Part shown: one piece after another, positions 22,981 through 34,625 of the stretch
Layout: each line of letters starts with the position of its first letter
Numbering within the stretch: position 1 is the first letter of the stretch
Assembly: GCA_951213105.1 (NCBI GenBank)
Contig: OX578149.1
Location: forward strand, 5,312,318 to 5,376,317
Length of the DNA stretch: 64,000 bases
Source of the DNA: Amaurobius ferox
Lineage: Eukaryota; Arthropoda; Arachnida; Araneae; Amaurobiidae
Direction of reading: 5' to 3'
The notes under the pieces: model-generated
Database searches by the model: none
Told to the model about the DNA's origin: nothing
Seen by the model: only the letters and a program-made list of their open reading frames with translations
Translations under genes and position numbers: made by a program

Positions 22981-23928
22981 CCGGGTGGTCAGAATTAAAA
23001 CACCCCTACTCTGAGCTCTCTATACATCGAACTACTCAGTGTAAAGGCTCCAAAATTGTTGAACCTACTATTCAAGACATGGGGAAAGGGATTCCACAAA
23101 AAAAAAATTAGTTCCAGAAACACCGATAGGTGGCGCTATAGAACAGAAAATATGCTGAAAAGACACACAATAATCACAAAAAAACAAACACATGCGATAT
23201 GGAATTTTTCCTTTTTAATTTCTTTTGCTGATATGAAAAAAAAAGAAGATAAAAAAGTCAAGAAACTTAAACTGTCATTGTAACTGCAATTTCGCACTGT
23301 AAGCACAAACATTTGCATAAACCCTTGGTTTGCAGCTACTATGTTCTGGGCATAAAAGGGGATAAAACTGGGAAATTTTCATTCTTATCAGCGATGGCTG
23401 TCACACTGCCAGAACGCGCTTTGCTTGTAAAGCTGTTTTATGAAAACAAAGGACATGCTGCAGCTGCACTTCCAAAGTTTCGTCGACTTAAGAATTTGCG
23501 CAAAGGACCATTACTTCTACAAGCTTTCAGGAGAATGATCGCTCGATTCGAGAAAACTGGACATCTTGGAGTTCAGCCGGGTCGAGGACGCAAATCGACT
23601 CGTTCAGATGTCGTTGACGATGTTGCCACCGCTATTGTTGAACAATCAATGGATAATATTATACGCAGCATTCCCTGCATCAATAAGGTCCTTGTGATGT
23701 GAATGTTTGGTACGTTCGAATAAAATGTGTTACAAATGTGTATCTTGTGTCTTTTCAGCGTATTTTCTGTTGTACAGCGTCACCTATCGGTGTTTCTGGA
23801 ACTATTTTTTTCACGTAATTTCTTTCCCCATGTTCTGAATAGTATGTTGAACAATTTTGGAGCCTTTACACTGAGTAGTTCGATCTATAGAGAGCTCAGA
23901 GTAGGGGTGTTTCAATTCTGACCACCCA

Positions 23929-23929
<1 letters not shown>
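22981..23929 (+). mobile_element. Internally deleted Tc1/mariner element with long TIRs
   Basis: It begins CCGGGTGGTCAGAATTAAAA and ends with the complement of CTGGGTGGTCAGAATT, flanked by TA at 22979-22980 and 23930-23931. Inverted similarity extends about 180 bp inward, to the shared phrase CACCGATAGGTG. It is the same family as 61635-63389 but 949 bp instead of 1,755 bp: sequence equivalent to about 62312-63122 of the long copy is missing. It sits beside TA microsatellites on both sides. Confidence 0.85.
23394..23702 (+). pseudogene. Transposase N-terminus (DUF4817-like), truncated
   Basis: MAVTLPERALLVKLFYENKG, followed by the helix-turn-helix region with IARFEKTGHLGVQPGRGRKS, matches the start of the transposase at 62044. 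This N-terminal pattern is what is called DUF4817 in arthropod transposase-derived proteins (family name from memory). After VEQSMDNI the reading frame passes at about 23665 into what was the 3' untranslated end of the element, so the whole DDE catalytic domain is absent. A short DNA-binding-only peptide could still be encoded; there is no evidence of use. Confidence 0.75.

Positions 23930-23931
<2 letters not shown>

Positions 23932-23963
<32 letters not shown>
23932..23963. repeat. TA microsatellite
   Basis: TA run directly at the right end of the Tc1/mariner element, which targets TA dinucleotides. Confidence 0.9.
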
Positions 23964-23966
<3 letters not shown>

Positions 23967-25020
23967 TGGCGACAAATTTATCAACCTTAGCAACAATAGC
24001 AAAATATCATCCACTCAGTGGTGATTGGAAAGTGTCGCTAAATAGACGAAAATTCCGGCCATACATCTGAAGTAATGCCAATAGGCTAGCCGTGAGGTCT
24101 GGGTCATGGAATATCACAGAAAATTAAGTTCAATTTCTTTTACAATTCCTGCCATTTTGTGGATGCGATTAATTTAACGTTCTTAAATTCAAATAGAGCT
24201 AGATTCGCTGGTTGGGGTCAGGTATGTTTTGTTAGGGGGATTGTAAATGGCGTTTTATTAGGGGATGATATAATAGATATGCTTCATTAGTGGATCGTCT
24301 AATAATTATTAATGTTGATCATACGAGGCACATGTTCCGCATGAATCCGAAGATAATAATAGCGTAAGAACTACAGGGGAGCGGATAGGAGGAAATCTTT
24401 ATTTAACTGGATGCATCCCTTCTTATGAAGAGGGTAATATTTAGTTCATTAGAATCACCGTGAAGATGAATCTCCTAGAACTTCTAAACAAGCGAGCTAT
24501 TGTTGTTTTCACCCCATAAAGAGCATCCTGACAGATATTACAGAAAATATTCCTTACACGACGAATACCCTAAGGGGCCATTTTGAGTGTGGTTTTATCT
24601 TCGGCAATTTCTAAAACTATTATTAAAACATGCTTTGATGCTCCCCCACCTCGAAATACTTTAATAACAGATCGTTAAGAATGTCTCAAGGGGAGGTAGA
24701 AAAAGTCCCCTTTAAGTGCAAAACATCTCCATTATTAATTTTTGTTATTAATGGCCCTCGGTGTTATTAATGGCATTCGATGGGATCGGTTGACGAGATT
24801 GCTTCACAATATCCTTAATGCTGTTAAATGATAATGTCCTTTGCTGTTTGGATCAAAAGTGCGTCAGCAGTTTTTGTTCTCACTTTAAAATTGGACTAAT
24901 GCATTACTAATACGCTTTTATACTAAACATTTTCCAACAAAGCCAGGAACGAGGATAAAGAAAACGTGATCTTTTTATCTGTGCAACGTGTAAAAGCACA
25001 GATAAAAAAATAAAGCAGCA
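23964..25020. other. No gene recognised
   Basis: AT-rich sequence. A perfect 13-bp inverted repeat (24972-24984 with 24996-25008, core TTATCTGTGC) lies just upstream of the tRNA-like unit at 25065. 24740-24850 is GC-balanced and lacks repeat phrases. Confidence 0.35.
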
Positions 25021-25064
25021 TACAGCTTGCAGAGTTCACTTCAACGGTAAAAGCTTGCAATCTC

Positions 25065-25136
25065 GTCCCAGTAGCTCAACGGTAGAGCATCGGCTGGCCA
25101 GTTCGGAGATTCAGGGTTCAATTCCCGGTTGGTGCA
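25065..25136 (+). tRNA. tRNA-like sequence, pseudogene or SINE head
   Basis: The 72-base length, an A-box (TAGCTCAACGGTAGAGC with a paired GCTC/GAGC D stem) and a B-box (GGTTCAATTCC) are tRNA-like. The acceptor ends GTCCCAG and TTGGTGC pair imperfectly. The anticodon arm is poor and lacks the T before the would-be GCC anticodon. A close relative at 29133 shares flanks as well: GCAGAGTTCACTTC upstream and GCAAGG.TCTTTA downstream. Shared flanks argue for a mobile unit rather than an ordinary tRNA gene. Confidence 0.6.
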
Positions 25137-25144
25137 GCAAGGCT

Positions 25145-26214
25145 CTTTACAAGCTGTCTCGAGGATACGTTAGATCTCCTTTGTCAGTGCAAGTAAACCA
25201 ACCAACCGGAAGTCCAAAATAGGATTGACTGGAAGAGTATTTAAGGTAAGTGCACTGTGGTTGTAAATCAAACTGTGAAAAAATAATTAACTAGGGTTTG
25301 AAATTATGTTGTAAGATTCATACCTATTTTTCCTTCGACAAACTGTATCTAGCACGCTTAAAAAATCAGCGGTGGCTCTTGTCTGATGGAGCCGAAATGG
25401 TTTTGAGTAAATAACATTTTATAAAATAAAGCTTCTATAAAGTTCAATAAGTTCATTTTTTTAGACTCATTTATTTCATTGAGAGGCTTTCAAAACGCTA
25501 TTCAATTCTTTCATTAACTTTCTTTTCGGTCTATAAAAATACCTGTCTTTTTGAAAGGTTCTTCGTTTCGGATGGACGCTGTCCCACCCGTAAGCAAAAG
25601 GTTAAATTTATACCCCATATCTGACAAGATTTTATATTTAGGCTAATCTATAAACTTGCCTGTCGACCCATCCGTACGTACTTGCAGACGTCCATTTTCA
25701 TCTATTCTGTTAACAATTCAGCCATCAATAAACATCTTTAGAATCCCCAAAATCATTTAACCTCCTCATTTTTTTTATACCAAATCAAATATATTTTACA
25801 GAAAAAATATGTTTAAAGTATTAAACAATTGAAATTATTTTTATTTATTCACAAGTGGAATCCTATTTTCGACACAGGAAGAATAATTATTTACATTTTT
25901 ATTTATTAAGTTCGGAGGTATGAGCATCAAAGTATTTAAACGCTCCAATTTCGCCACAGAAACCCCACACATAGATACATTTAAACGTTTAACACATTAA
26001 AACGGTTTGCTTAGAAAGGCCTCTATGAAGTTATATATCAAAGCAAATATGTGTGAAAATAGTACTACAGTAGATAGTATATTTGCCATTAAAGCCGAAC
26101 CATATTCTCTCGTTCATGTAATATGAATGGGCCAATGGAATGAATGTAACTAACGAATGATAAAATATCGAATCTGAAATCTTTATTCGCATAATGAATA
26201 GAGAATTTAAACAA
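25145..26214. other. AT-rich DNA, nothing recognised
   Basis: No repeat phrase from elsewhere in the window and no coding motif were found. Confidence 0.3.
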
Positions 26215-26420
26215 GAAATTTCAATCATGCATAAAGCATTGATTATAAAACACTTTCCAACTGGAAATGTAATTTTATTTAAGCGTCTCTAAATTGTGAT
26301 ACATTCAGCGCTGATATTTTTTTTAAATATCACAATAATTTATTATACTTGAAAACTTAAAACTTCAAAAAAGATAATCAAAAAATACAATACCAGTAAC
26401 CATGGAGGTAAAAGTAAGGA
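26215..26420 (-). mobile_element. Family A repeat, 3' end only
   Basis: On the minus strand the sequence has the distal part of family A: an AAAATATCACAATAATTTATT-like phrase in inverse order, then CTTTATGCATGATTG at the end. It matches 30500-30620 and 45540-45650. The 5' part is missing. Confidence 0.5.
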
Positions 26421-26777
26421 GTTAAAACTTCGCATTAAGAAAACGGCAATAATTTAGGAAACAATAATTTAGGTGGCGCTGGGATAAGCTGCATTGCATG
26501 AATTTCTATGGCGAAAGACCTAAAATATTTTTTAAACTGTCAATTTTGTAAAAATAAATAATGAACGCAATGCAAGTTAGAACTGAAACAATAACGAATA
26601 TTCCTACTCATTCAAAATTATTTTACCTTTCAATTTATTTTTATCTCCATAGATTCTGTACTCTATCCTACTACTATGAAAAAATACTGGTTAATTATAC
26701 TTAGTTAACTCTTAATTTAAAACTAATCAAAAATACATATACTAAATACTACGCCTTTCTGAATCTACTTATAAGCT
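26421..26777. other. AT-rich spacer
   Basis: No gene; 26760-26777 may still be 3' untranslated sequence of the neighbouring minus-strand LINE. Confidence 0.3.
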
Positions 26778-28925
26778 TAGATCACTTTATTAGAAATTTC
26801 CATGGCAACAAGAATACAGTTTTTAATTTTATCTACTGAAGGGGGATTTGAACGAACTTTGGAGAACCAAATTGGTTTATTAGAGGAGGGGGGGGGGGTT
26901 TGCAGAGATGACATTTTTTATAAAATTGGACAATCAAAAATGTAATGGTCAAGTCACCGAATTTATTGCAAATACAGTTAGAGGTGGATTTAATTTTGAA
27001 AAAATATAGATAATCAAGAAAGGGGCCATGACCAGTAAGAAAGTAAATGAGGTATTTATTAAAAATTTTTAAATTAGGATTCACGATAGGGAGGTAAGCC
27101 AGGATTCTAGCCGGATCACCAGTCCTGGTGGAAATATAATCATTAAGATAATTTTGCCAAATATTAAGAATATAAGATTTACAAAATTTTGAGAGGAGCG
27201 AGTAAGGAACGGGAATAGTAAGAGGGGAACCAGAGATAGCAGCAATTTTGTCATGGTCATCAGCAATTTCGTTTCCAGATATATTATTGTGAGTTTTTAC
27301 CCAAGAAATATTGACAAGGTTTTTGGCAAGGAGAGCTTTGGGTTTAATGGAATTAAGATAATCAGATTTATTTTTCATTGAGTTAAGAGCTTGAATGGAA
27401 GAGAGGCTATAGAAAAAAATATTAACAGGGGTATTATTAGAGGAAGCCCAGTCAATAGCAAAGGAAATAGCGGTAAGTTTGGCTTAAAATACTGTATTCC
27501 TGTTGTCAAGTTTATAGGAGAGAATCTTTGCCAGAACATCATGTTTAAAAATACAGACTGAAAAACCAGTGTTATTGTCAATATTTGAATCATCAGTGTA
27601 TATATTATAAATGGCAGAGTCTTTATCCATTCTGTTAACTAAATTTAAGGACCATTTAGAGGGGTGAAAGTTAGAGAAAGGAACAAGGAAATCAAATTCA
27701 GAGGGAGGCGGGAGGGAGAAGAAAGGAATCAAATTTTTGTTTCCGAAAATTAAATTTTTATAGTGGGTAAAAATTGTAAAATGAATGGGGGGGAATACCA
27801 GTGAGGGAAAATAAGGAGATATTAGATATTGTATGGTAGCCTGAGCAGATTTTTAGAAGGAAAATCCTTTGGAGTGAAAGAAGTTTTTTAATTTGCATTT
27901 CTTTTAGTTTTTTGCCCCATATAGCAGAACCGTAAATACTAACTTTTTCCACAGCACATAGATACCAGCATTTTAAGAAACATTTTTTGACACCCCATTT
28001 TTCCCAGAAATTTGGCCAAAAGTAGTACAAAATTTAAGACATTTTTCTTGGAGATATCGAATACGAGGGTCCCAATTTAATTTATTATCAATGATTAAAC
28101 TTAAAAATTTTAAAAGATTTTTAATTTTAATGGATCTATTGTTAAATTTGAAAATGGGATTTCTTTTCATACTGGAGTAAAGTTTTGGGAAAATAACGGA
28201 GAAACTTTTATCAATAGATATTTCTAATATCAGATTATTGAGGGAAGTAAAAAGGGAGTTAAGGAGGGAATTGGTATTAGTTTCAAGGACATTTCTATTA
28301 TTGTCAAATGTAATAACAGCAAGGTCATCCGCAAAGGCTTGAAGATAAAAAAAATCACTATTAAGGGAAAGAATTTCATTGAAGTAAAGGTTCCAAATGT
28401 AGGGAGCGATAACTGAGTCTTGCGGAGCGCCTTTCGAAATAAATTTCGAGAGGAATAAAGACCCTTCAGAAAAAGTAACAGTTCTATGGCCAAGATAAGC
28501 ATAAATAAAAATTCCATAAGGGATAGGAATGTTTATTTTGACAAAAGTAAGAGGGTGGATGTTCCAATTAAGATTATCGAAAGCTCCTTGTATATCTAAA
28601 GTAGTAAGTGCTATATGATGTAATGGTCTAAGGTTCTCAATAGAGAGCAAAAGTTTATGAGCAGCGTCTTCACAACTGTGAAGCTCGCGAAACTGAAATT
28701 GCAAGGGATGGAGTATATATATCTTCAGTTTTTAACCAAAAGTTAAATCTATTAATAAAAAAAATTTCTATGATTTTGCCAAGAGTAGGAAGGAGACAAA
28801 TAGGCCTAAAGGAGGATAGATTATAAGAGTTCCTACCAAATTTTAAAAGAAAAATAATTTTTGCATTAAAATTTTTATAATAATGTCGGAGATCTGAATT
28901 GACTCAAATAAGACTAGTACGGATT
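26778..28925 (-). pseudogene. Old copy of the same LINE family as 53692-56376
   Basis: Reading leftward, the order is FRPICLLPTLGKI (about 28805), ELHSCEDAAHKLL, LTTLDIQGAFDNLNWN (motif A), ISKGAPQDSVIAPYIWNLYFNEI (motif B), LQAFADDLAV (catalytic box), a thumb, then RNase H traces. These are IYTDDSNIDNNTGFS (usual TDG changed), NISWVKTHNNISGNEIADD and TGHGPFLDYLYFFKIKSTSNC. Every block aligns in order with the LINE at 53692, whose frameshift sites are intact here (FRPICLLP and GHGPFLDYLYF read through in one frame). This copy instead has its own stops and frame changes near 27480, 27740 and 28030, and the G-rich 26889-26898 run. It is older and 5'-truncated. Confidence 0.82.
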
Positions 28926-29132
28926 CAGTGTATTCTGGAAAATGGAGCACCGATTTCAAATGGAGAGGATAACGACCAGTCAGGACACTAACCTGGGTAA
29001 AAGTAGTAGACGCATGAGGTTAACTTGAGGTAAAAATAGCAGGAGGTGGTCAGTCAGATAGTCAGTGGCCGGCCAATCTGACATTAGAAAGTGGATAATG
29101 CAGAGTTCACTTCGATAAGAGCTTGCCATTTC

Positions 29133-29204
29133 GTCCCAGTAGCTCAACGGTAAAGTGTCGACTGGCCAGTTCGAAGATCCAAGGTTCGATTCCCGGTTGG
29201 GGCA
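29133..29204 (+). tRNA. tRNA-like sequence, second copy of the 25-kb unit
   Basis: The 72-base unit has acceptor halves GTCCCAG and TTGGGGC that pair along all seven positions (two G-T pairs), an A-box TAGCTCAACGG and a perfect B-box GGTTCGATTCC. The D stem is weakened (GCTC against AGTG) and the anticodon stem is irregular, so a functional tRNA is unlikely. The flanks match those of the copy at 25065. AGAGCTTGC upstream and GCAAGGTTCTTT downstream form a flanking inverted repeat around it. Confidence 0.6.
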
Positions 29205-29214
29205 GCAAGGTTCT

Positions 29215-29504
29215 TTATAAATCTTTTACGTATATTGACTACGCGTCATTTTTGTAACCGTCTACTTTTTATGGTTAAATCATTTCAAAATCCTATGCAT
29301 AAACGTAATTGTTTTTTTTAAAGTATGTGACCTACAGCACTCAATTCAACTGCCACTCGGGAAAAGATATACACTATTTTAAACACCAACCTAATCCAAA
29401 TAGGTTTGAGAGACAGAGTGAGACATCAGAAGAGCAGGAACATCGCTTTTCAATGGACGGCCGGCCCTACGCGAACTCGCAGCTCAAATAGTTTAGTTTC
29501 AGAA
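29215..29504. other. No gene recognised
   Basis: The open frame 29309-29491 is short and hydrophilic and resembles nothing known. Confidence 0.3.
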
Positions 29505-30645
29505 ATATTTTATGTCCAAAACAAAGTTTAAATCGAATAACCGTTTATTTCAGCTCATTTCCCAAATATTTCTCTACAAGTCTACCCAATTTTATATTTT
29601 TGTATGCTATAGCTTTTGCGGTAAGAAGCAGAGAAACTCTAGAATCGAGAAATGTGTCAAACAACTGCGGCGGCTTCAGCTATATTTTTAACACCTTACA
29701 ACACAGTTGAAAAGTGTTCATGACTTTGTCCATTCTGTCTGTCTGTCTATCCGTTCGCACGATCACTGCCGTAAAAATGACTTTAGCAAAATGAAAACTT
29801 AGTATGTTCTTGAAGCGGTCTGTGGGACGTATGAGAATGTCAATGAATAATATCGCCCAATTACTTTTAGGTGGAACCCGAGTTGAAAAAATGAAATATA
29901 TTGAACCCTATGGGACCTCATTTTTCAAACATTTTTTAAGCGGAGTTAATATTCACAAATCGCTTCGAAAATTTTAGGAAATATTCAAGTTATCACGTAA
30001 AATGTGTAAAAAATATCATCAAAATATGTAAGTAGTTATTAAATCAAAATTGAAATAATAAAAAGAGATCACGTGACTCATTGCAAAATAAAATAGGGCA
30101 CCCATTTTATTTTTCTCTTAGTGAAAACTGTGATTTTTAAGGAACGATTATATTTATATTGAGTGTTGCATCCGTCCTAAAACCGCTTTATTTTTGTGTA
30201 TTTACTGTGCCTCTATATTCCGCGCCAACAGAATGACACTATTTTTTAGTTTAAATGATCATCCAACTTTGATTATTTCTACAACGAAGCCTCATTTTAA
30301 TGGATGCAGAATGTAAACAAGTGATTGTAAGATGAGTTGTATAAGAATGGTTGAATTATTTTTCACGCAAAATTATTTAGCTCTGGAGTCTGTAATAAAA
30401 ATGATATGAATGAAATATTCATTCATTTTACGTAGAGAAGCAGACGATTTCATAACATTGCCTTTATTGATGAAGTTTTAAGTTTCCAAGCAAAATAAAT
30501 TATTGTAATACTGTGATCATTAAAAAAATATCACCACTGCATTTTAGAGTTGTCTAAATAAAATTTGAGTTGTAAAGTGTTTCGTAATTAACGCTTTATG
30601 CATGATGGATCTTTCTTGTTTTAATATAGAGAGATACGTTCTGCG
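29505..30645 (+). mobile_element. Family A repeat with its leader, longest plus-strand copy
   Basis: A leader (29505-29680, with TTTATTTCAGCTCATTTCCC, GTACCCAATTTTATA-like and GCGGCGGCTTCAGC phrases) precedes the family A body. The body starts AACACCTTACAACACAG then AAAAGTGTT, forming a terminal hairpin, followed by a CTGTCTGTCTGTC microsatellite, CGATCACTGCCG, TTGAACCCTATGGGACC, GATCATCCAACTTTGATT and finally TTATGCATGATGG. An internal GTTGTAAAGTGTT near 30567 is the inverse of the start. The same order recurs on the minus strand at 38805-39870. It has no coding capacity, so it would be a non-autonomous element of unknown class. Confidence 0.65.
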
Positions 30646-31954
30646 TAAACTCTACTAACAAGAACAATGAAATGATACTTACAAAAATAAAACTTTAAGA
30701 ACATTGAATATGATTATTCCGAATTTCTCTCTCCATCTTTCCATAGAATCGCCTTATACACCTTCCGAAAAACAGAATCCAATAAACAAGAAGTGTATTA
30801 AAACACCCTTTATTATCTCGAATTACACTTTATGACGCTAATGTTTCGAACGACGTATGAATCTTGATCAACACTTTTCATTTCAACAACTAAAGGACGT
30901 TTCAAAGATGTCTTGGGATTCGAGTCCACTCTTTCTTTTAGGCCCATTTTGATTCCAATACATTATAAAATTAGATTAAAATAATGGCCCTGCATTACTG
31001 AGCGCCGTAACTTACAATTTTATTGTTGATGGCGCTTTGTAAACATCTTTTTTTTTTACTTTCCATAAATTTAAAGTAGAAGCGTTGTTTATATTAATTT
31101 CATCCGCTTAATTACTTAATTTCATTCTCCCCAAGCGGAAAAATTGTATTTATTTGTTGGAACGGCTCCAAAGTTTCTTTATTGCTGTTCAGTGCCTCTA
31201 ATGTACATAAAAAAAATCCGGTGTGGGAAACATTGGACGACCCCAACAGACTTAAATTATTTTTATTTCTTTCTTGTTTCATTTACATCCATTCGTTCAT
31301 TTTTATTAAATAGCACATAATAATGAAAAGGGCGTAAAATAACGCGTGAAATAAATTTTTATTCAAAGTGACATCAAATTTGCGGTTTAAGCAGTTTATT
31401 TCTTTCTTGGAGGATTTGGCCCGCTATATAACTCAATTCCGTACTAGGAAAATATATTGAGAACGGTTTACCTTAATACGATAGAAATCATCTCACGTCA
31501 TGTTGCATCAAAAACTTTATAAAAATACCGTTTTACGATTAAAGATATCTAATTTAAAAATTAGAAATATTTGTTATTTTTTTCTTCTAATAACTTTTCT
31601 AATGAGTATTTTTTCTAATAAAGATATTTCTACTTTAATTTAATTTTTTCATTTACTTTATCCCTATTTCGAATCTTTAATCTTAACTTCTATGCATCCA
31701 TGTAAAACAACTTAATAACCAATCTTGTACATACAGCTCAAACGGTTGCTGTGTCGGAAAATTTTCCGCTATGTTTTTCTGGAAAATTTTCCAACCTTCT
31801 TTTTTCTTTCTCCTTATTCATTTGAAAATGAAATGAATTAGGGAAAAGAAAAAACCTCTTTCCACACTGCTTTTTGAAAAGTAGACAACTTTACAAGAAG
31901 TCTAGAAGAATTTAGTTTTCTAATTTTGAGAAGGAAAGGGATTAATGCTTTATT
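30646..31954. other. AT-rich DNA, nothing recognised
   Basis: No repeat phrase and no coding motif were found; the stretch around 30780-31000 is the least AT-rich. Confidence 0.3.
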
Positions 31955-32147
31955 TTAAAGAAAAGGAATAGACAAGAACTAGGAGGGAACATTCGAATTC
32001 GAGTTTTCGACGGGAGAGCGCGTTTCAGGTATTCCTGATTACGAATCGAACATTTTTGAGGTGATGTGTGTGTGTGTGTGTGAAAGTATGTGTGTGTGTG
32101 TGTGAAAGTATGTGTGTGTGTGTGTGAAAGTATGTGTGTGTGTGAAA

Positions 32148-32178
<31 letters not shown>

Positions 32179-32995
32179 AAAGTATATGCGTGTGAAAATG
32201 AGTGTGTGTGTGTGTGTGTGTGTGTCACTGAGTCTGTGGAGACGAGATCTCACGAAGGAATGGAGCGATTCGAATGAAATTTGGTACAAAATTTACAATC
32301 CGTGAGTACTGGAAGCCTATTGTTATTAAACACAATCGGATGTTCAGAACCCTACTAAATTTTCGAGTAAAATTTTGAAAAATCATCAAAACATCAAAAC
32401 CTTTAATAAAGTTACGCAAATAGACATCCCTTATGTAATTTTTCCTTAGAAAGCGATTGACATAAACTTTAGAACGCTAACATGAACAGTTCTTGAGATA
32501 TGCATATTTTTCAAATAAATTTATCAAAAAATCCCATAAATTAAAAAAATATTAACTCTTGAGGAACATATTCACTTTTTATATGTAATATCATGCGATA
32601 AATTGGGTGACATCATTCTCGTGGGTCTAGCTCGTCCCATTCATGAGAAAAGATACTTTGAGTTATATTTTTATATTTGAACGCCAATAGTCATTTATCT
32701 GCTATAAGAATAACTTGTTTCGCCGTCCATAACACTTGACGAGATTTTGGCGACGAATTTGGTGGGATATCGCCAATTTGGCGACTTTTTAAAATGTCGC
32801 CAAATTAACGGAAATTTCACCAAATGGATTAAAATGACGCTAAATCAATGAAAATGACGACTCATTGACGAAAATTCAATATCTTGGAAATAATATAAGC
32901 ATCAACTATAAGAATAACCTATTTTTTTTTTTACTGAAAAAGTAATAAGTTCATTGCATTATATTAGGAACGTCATGTGTTGCTCACATCAGATG
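31955..32995 (+). mobile_element. Family B non-autonomous repeat
   Basis: The copy carries ATTCGAATTCGAGTTTTCGA, GAGAGCGCGTTTCAGG, CGAATCGAACATTTTTGAGG, a long TG microsatellite (about 32064-32228), GTCTGTGGAGACGAG, TACTGGAAGCCTATTG and GATTGACATAAACTTTAGAA. A GGCGA-rich stretch (32745-32790) follows, ending CATGTGTTGCTCACATCAGA. It matches 44137-45045 almost phrase for phrase. The 5' terminal hairpin is partly lost. Confidence 0.75.
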
Positions 32996-34050
32996 TTTTT
33001 TAAGTTATAAGTAGTTTCTATTTTTTTTTATAATATTTTTATATCACAATAAATGAAACTGTTGCTTATGAGAATAAAACTTTCAAATCCTTCCTTGAAG
33101 AAAGTATAAGCATATAAAAGTTATATATTTAATAATCAGTATATTAGTTATGATTCAGAAAGAGTTTAACATTTTTTTATTTATATTTAATTTATTATTT
33201 CTTTTGTGAGAAGTTTATTATTTCTTTTTGAAGTAGTACTTTTTTTTTAATCTTTTTGGATACTTATGTTTGTAGTTTTACGCATTGAACAAAAACTTCG
33301 GATGTATATAATCCTAAACACGTTTGCTTGAATTTGTGACCTTAACGAGTTGCGAGCTTTTACCAGAAATTTTTGCAGAAGATATAAAACTTCACCATGG
33401 GTTGACGTGATTGACAGGGATGAAATGAAATTATATAACGGAAGTATCCTTGCACTGCTCAACACGGAACCCTATATGTAAATTGTTTAGGATTATATAC
33501 ATCCTTTAAGCTATGTTGTAAAATAATCTGTGTAAAAATATGTAAAAAATTAAATTTTAAATCCGTGCTATACGCCAGATTTAAAATTTAATTAAGCGCT
33601 AGTATGAGCTTATTGTTTACGGTTTTGCTCGCTCGCCTGGTGGACGGCAAACGTCCCATCCAAACATTTCGTAGTCGATCACTTCATCGTTTGGGGTCCA
33701 ATCCGAACGAAATAAACTGCATTCTATTAATCTATCAAAAGTGTTTAATTAATAAAAATTTAAATAATCAAGAAAAGTTGCAGAAGAAAAAATGTCGAAA
33801 CCTTGCCCTGGATACTTTGTACCATTGTCACAGGCAACACACATCCACTAAGAACTAGGGGAGACTGCCCATTGCTCGCTACGCTTTGCCAACCCTCTTC
33901 GGGAGGCTTCGCTTTCTACTCGCTGCTCTAGCAGAGCTCGCTTCATACCTATCTCTCCTAAAAATTTCTACTTTCAAGAAACTCTTTTACTATCCCTCCA
34001 TGTTTTCCGCAAGGGGTAAAAACAGGGATTTTTCTTAGCCCAGGGGTCCA
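32996..34050. other. AT-rich DNA with a 16-bp hairpin
   Basis: 33548-33563 and 33578-33593 are perfect reverse complements around a 14-base loop. The open frame 33604-33858 and the GC-richer continuation to about 33960 match no family known to me, although the style suggests an old repeat. Confidence 0.35.
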
Positions 34051-34625
34051 AAAACTGAATTCCTTGATCCTGAGCTATTTCATGCCAAACTAAAGTCTAA
34101 ATCGATAAACGATTTATTTCATCATCTTACCCTAATATTTTTCTATAAATGTACCTAATTTCATATTTTTGTATGCTGCAATGTTTGCGGTATGAGACAG
34201 AGGAATCGCTAGACGTGCCGATGCAAAAAAAAAATGTCACTTCAGAAGTGCATAAAAAGTAAAATATCTCAAAAACTAAATCAAAATTAAAAAAAGGACT
34301 CCGTTTTGCAAAAATTCACTCGTGTAGGTACTTGCCTGCAAAAATTCATGGTCTTGTTTATTATTAGTCTATCCAAGACGCGAACTCACAACTCAAATCT
34401 TCTGTCTTTGATTTTAACATTAACTATTTCTTAAACTGAAATATACATATATGTAAAAAACAGTTTATTTTAGCGTATTTCCCGAAGCTTTTTCTACAAG
34501 TGTACCCAATTTCATGCTATTATATGCAAAAGTTTTTGCGGTACGAAGCAAAGAATCTCGAGAAACGAGAAATTTGTGAAACAGCGGCGGCGGCAGCGGC
34601 AGCTACTTTCTCTTAATATAGAGAT
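34051..34625 (+). repeat. Two diverged copies of the family A leader
   Basis: TTTATTTC, a TTTTTCTA.AA(A)GTGTACC phrase, AATTTCATATTTTTGTATG and TTTGCGGTA.GA recur at 34105-34215 and 34465-34620. The second ends GCGGCGGCGGCAGCGGCAGC. They match 29520-29680 but are not followed by the family A body. Confidence 0.55.

Noticed and set aside
25065..29204. Functional tRNA-Gly genes at 25065 and 29133
   Set aside because: The loop reads GCC in the anticodon place, but the preceding invariant T is absent, the anticodon stem is irregular and the D stem of the second copy is broken.
31942..32289. His-Thr repeat proteins
   Set aside because: Translation of the TG/CA microsatellite inside family B; the same holds for 49703-49972.
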